Assembly (NCBI GenBank): GCA_021152595.1
Contig: JAGKVC010000079.1
Span: forward strand, 1 to 16,848
DNA length: 16,848 nucleotides
From: Clostridia bacterium
Lineage (GTDB): Bacteria; Bacillota; Clostridia; Oscillospirales; Ruminococcaceae
Direction: 5' to 3'
Shown: in pieces, positions 16,194-16,848 of the stretch
Numbering within the stretch: the stretch's first letter is position 1
Layout of the letters: every line of letters begins with the position of its first letter
The notes under the pieces: generated by a model
Database searches by the model: none
What the model was told of the DNA's origin: nothing
What the model saw: the letters and a program-made list of their open reading frames with translations, nothing else
Translations under genes and position numbers: made by a program

Positions 16194-16238
16194 AAAAGCT
16201 GTTTCGGAACGATGTTCCGGAGCGGCTTTTCTTTTTTT
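16194..16238 (+). terminator. Rho-independent terminator
   Basis: A 17-bp stem with three G-U pairs (16194-16210 with 16214-16230) and a 3-nt loop, followed by C and seven T (16232-16238). It follows the RING-finger gene by 17 nt. Confidence 0.9.
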
Positions 16239-16248
16239 GATATTTTCC

Positions 16249-16275
16249 TGTAACGAATCCGGCAGGTCACTCGTC
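16249..16275 (+). promoter_or_regulatory. Candidate ECF-type promoter for the sigma gene
   Basis: TGTAAC (16249-16254) and CGTC (16272-16275), 17 bp apart, resemble the AAC -35 and CGT -10 elements recognised by ECF sigma factors of Firmicutes. There is no good sigma-A promoter in the 125-bp gap. It suggests positive autoregulation. Confidence 0.5.
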
Positions 16276-16302
16276 AAATAAACAGAAAGGGAGGTGAACG
16301 CA

Positions 16303-16806
16303 ATGGCACAGCAAGCAGATTTTGACGAAATCTATCGTCGATACGCCGCCGATCTCTACCGCTATCTTCTGCGGCTCTGCGGCAATGAGCAGCTCGCACA
16401 GGATATTTTGCAGGATACGATGCTCCGCGCCCTGACTGAGATCAGCTCCTATCGCGGCGACTGCGCAGTCAAAACATGGCTCTGTACCATTGCGCGGAAC
16501 CTCTGGCTCGACCACTGCAAAAAAGCCGAAACGCGCAATCTGCCGCTGGATGCCGCACCCGATGCGCCGGATACGGAGAATCTCGAAGCGCGTCTCTCCG
16601 ATAAAATGCAGGCGCTCGAAATCCACCGGATGCTGCACCGTCTCGAAGAGCCTTACAGAGAAATCTTTTCGCTGCGCATCTTTGCGGAGCTGAGCTTCAA
16701 AGAGATCGGCGCGGTATTCGGCAAAACGGAAAACTGGGCGCGCGTCACATTTTTCCGCGCCAAAAAGCAGCTCATCACGCTGCTGGAACAGGAGGGTGTC
16801 ATATGA
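16303..16806 (+). CDS. ECF-family RNA polymerase sigma factor, 167 aa
   Basis: Region 2 (about 7-75) binds core polymerase and melts the -10: YRRYAADLYRYLLRLCGN, DILQDTMLRAL, then the RGDCAVKTWLCTIARNLWLD motif. Region 4 (about 107-160) binds the -35: LEEPYREIFSLRIFAELSFKEIGAVFGKT with the helix-turn-helix at about 129-153. There is no region 1.1 or 3, as expected for this group. ATG 16303 is chosen because GGGAGGTGA lies 5-8 nt upstream; an earlier in-frame GTG at 16294 overlaps that site. The TGA stop overlaps the ATG of the next gene (ATGA), the usual arrangement of a sigma and its anti-sigma. The subgroup and inducing signal cannot be told from this window. Confidence 0.95.
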   Translation: MAQQADFDEIYRRYAADLYRYLLRLCGNEQLAQDILQDTMLRALTEISSYRGDCAVKTWLCTIARNLWLDHCKKAETRNLPLDAAPDAPDTENLEARLSDKMQALEIHRMLHRLEEPYREIFSLRIFAELSFKEIGAVFGKTENWARVTFFRAKKQLITLLEQEGVI

Positions 16807-16848
16807 ACGAAGAAAAACTGAGCTGCAAGGTCATTGAGGACCTCATTC
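16803..16848 (+). CDS. Probable zinc-finger anti-sigma factor, N-terminus only
   Basis: Only 15 codons are visible (MNEEKLSCKVIEDLI) before the right edge. The Cys-Lys-Val-Ile-Glu-Asp-Leu pattern is the usual opening of zf-HC2-type anti-sigma proteins of clostridia, where it continues into a PLY...D motif. The 4-nt overlap with the sigma gene supports the call. With so few residues, this rests largely on context. Confidence 0.6.
   Translation, partial: MNEEKLSCKVIEDLI

Overview
The window looks like a chromosomal stretch from a low-to-mid-GC Firmicute of the class Clostridia, most likely a Ruminococcus-like Oscillospiraceae. Reasons: strong AGGAGG-type ribosome binding sites before almost every gene; several TTGNNN-N17-TATAAT promoters, many with an extended -10; an S12 protein carrying the 14-residue insertion usual in Gram-positives; a DUF6442/XRE gene pair; and a RING-finger membrane protein of a kind I associate with these bacteria. 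The family-level placement is inference.

Layout. (1) 1-3150, minus strand: a glycoside hydrolase family 2 enzyme followed 13 nt later by an unknown gene that runs off the left edge. (2) 3151-3445: a divergent regulatory region with two promoters, two interleaved perfect dyads and five copies of CTTGRCA. (3) 3446-4004: a DUF6442-like membrane protein and a small XRE repressor, probably a self-regulated pair. (4) 4127-5816: a glycine-zipper protein on the minus strand with a perfect consensus promoter, diverging from a LytTR regulator and a two-helix membrane protein. (5) 6075-7223: a secreted thermolysin-like (M4) protease that keeps the zinc site but seems to lack the catalytic His and the propeptide. 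(6) 7348-12043, minus strand: the str operon rpsL-rpsG-fusA-tuf. Its promoter is perfect consensus, a hairpin is predicted at the very 5' end of the mRNA, the rpsL-rpsG gap is long and structured, and tuf has its own promoter. (7) 12220-12337: a short palindromic, MITE-like element between rpsL and the gene upstream. (8) 12331-14629, minus strand: a small membrane protein and a SulP-STAS anion transporter split into two reading frames, with about 95 residues missing. (9) 14775-15032, minus strand: secG. (10) 15299-16177: a RING-finger/three-helix membrane protein. (11) 16303-16848: an ECF sigma factor with a candidate self-recognised promoter, overlapping by ATGA the start of a probable zinc-finger anti-sigma gene cut by the right edge.

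Most of the window is housekeeping or ordinary accessory sequence. I did not find a clearly new multi-gene system. The items most worth a second look are the broken or split SulP transporter with its unusual C-terminal extension, the MITE-like element whose tip supplies a stop codon, the M4 protease with replaced catalytic residues, and the repeat-rich control region at 3297-3432.
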